Assembly: GCF_949628215.1 (NCBI RefSeq)
Contig: NC_134286.1
Coordinates: 1,116,001 to 1,180,000 of the forward strand
DNA length: 64,000 nt
Origin: Phalacrocorax aristotelis
Lineage: Eukaryota > Chordata > Aves > Suliformes > Phalacrocoracidae
Direction: 5' to 3'
Shown: in pieces, positions 62,937-64,000 of the stretch
How the letters are laid out: each line of letters starts with the position of its first letter
Position numbering within the stretch: the stretch's first letter is position 1
The notes under the pieces: model-generated
The model's input: only the letters and a program-made list of their open reading frames with translations
The model's database searches: none
Told to the model about the DNA's origin: nothing
Position numbers and translations under genes: made by a program

Positions 62937-64000
62937 CAAACGGTGCTAGTTAGCTGTCAAGATTAACAGCCTCTTAAGCAGTATGGATGAGGAAGTTCAA
63001 GGGTAGCTCAGTAGTACATTGTACTGATGATCTGTGGGCTTTCCACATCAGCACATACTGTAGGAAGAAAGGTCTATTCCTTTGCAATATTAGAATGATA
63101 ATAATGAGCAGGAGCTGTTTATCAACTCCTCAGCCCAATGAGGACTATCAAAGATCATTGCTAAGGATAAATTCCCAGTGTTTTTTTCAAATGCAAAGAA
63201 CAGGAATCCCTTTCTAGAGAGCTAAGGCTCCTGATTATACTCTGATATATCCCTGAGATATCCTTGGCTGAACTTGCCTCTTTTAATCATAGCTGAGGCA
63301 GGAAACTGTAGCTGTTTCTAAACTCGTGTTTCAGCATCCTGATCTACTTGCAACCTATGGAATCCATACTGAAAAGCCTAATAATCCAGCCAAAACATAC
63401 AAGGAGAACCCCTTGCCTAGATAAAGTTAAAGTGCTGATGATTTTGGGTGCCATGGTAGAACATGCCAGGGGCTTTTGCCCAGGTCCTGTGCTTCCCAAG
63501 CAGTTTATAAAGCAGCATTTTAAGCAACAGTTGAACCGTGAGCAACTGAACGAATGATGCGATAGGATTTCCCCTCATGGGATTTACCTTCATTTTAAAG
63601 ATATTAGATATCATAAGCCACATGGTGGGTGTGGGCTACATTCAGTTCGCCATTCACCATTTCTCCACCACTTTTTAAAATATATATGTACATATATATA
63701 TATGCAAAGAGCAGTTGCCTGGTTGTGCCATTCCAAAAAATGGCAGTAATCTTGTGTTCCTTACATGCCTTTTGCTGCCTCTGAAATGCTCCCTGGGTTG
63801 GGGGAAATGCTGCTATAATGTCCAAGGTTCTCCCGCCACCTAGAAGCAAAGGACAAGACTCTCTGCCTCAGAATACTCTCATACTCCAATGGCCCAGGTT
63901 TACATGGGTTTGAATCAGACCAGTCTTGCTCAAAATCTTAATGGTTGGGGGATGCTTTGTCTACTCTGTTTGCAACTCTTCTTTTGTATTTTGTTTTGGT
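62937..64000. other. VSIG4: Region downstream of VSIG4
   Basis: Mostly AT-rich. If VSIG4 exon 6 splices onward, a last exon could start at 63298 (ending TAA at about 63,424) or at 63335 (ending TGA at 63557). Otherwise I see nothing but a TA microsatellite. The miR-223 hairpin, which lies near VSIG4 in mammals, is not in this window. Confidence 0.5.
63676..63706 (+). repeat. (TA)n microsatellite
   Basis: About 30 bp of alternating AT with TGTACA interruptions, downstream of VSIG4. Confidence 0.8.

Noticed and set aside
62875-64000. miR-223 precursor, which lies close to VSIG4 in mammals
   Set aside because: Neither strand contains the mature sequence core as I remember it (GTCAGTTTGTCAAATACC or its complement). 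It probably lies beyond the window.

Overview
This is nuclear DNA from a bird, species not determined. The signs are split genes with GT-AG introns, worn CR1 retroposon 3' ends, and the gene order HEPH - HSF3 - VSIG4. That order matches mammalian Xq12, which in chicken lies on chromosome 4 (synteny from memory). Nothing bacterial, viral or CRISPR-like is visible.

Layout. Positions 1 to about 9,880 are intergenic, with one CR1 fragment, one small CpG-rich patch (about 6,065-6,345) and one perfect 15-bp-stem hairpin. Positions 11,083-33,070 (minus strand) hold hephaestin, HEPH, a membrane-anchored multicopper ferroxidase. I could place all 19 coding exons; they splice in one open frame to about 1,144 residues. 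Its 3'UTR probably runs down to about 9,870. A strong CpG island (about 36,230-37,450) lies between HEPH and the next gene and probably drives both in opposite directions. Positions 36,996-50,942 (plus strand) hold heat shock factor 3, HSF3, in 13 coding exons. Exons 2-13 are intact, but exon 1 as given is out of frame by one base, in a run of ten C's. Its 3'UTR probably ends near 53,075. Positions 53,080-58,240 are intergenic. Positions 58,400-62,874 (plus strand) hold VSIG4 (CRIg), a macrophage complement receptor with a V-set domain, a C2-set domain, a transmembrane helix and a very short tail.

The three genes form no pathway: one oxidises iron for export, one is a stress transcription factor, one is a phagocyte surface receptor. 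They are linked by conserved synteny only. The most useful observations are the one-base frame break in HSF3 exon 1, a second possible HSF3 C-terminus by intron read-through, the short VSIG4 tail with its own poly(A) signal, the HEPH/HSF3 head-to-head promoter, an unexplained minus-strand reading frame in VSIG4 intron 5, and two perfect palindromes. I saw no convincing new multi-gene system. Exon boundaries were set by hand from splice signals and reading phase; family comparisons are from memory.
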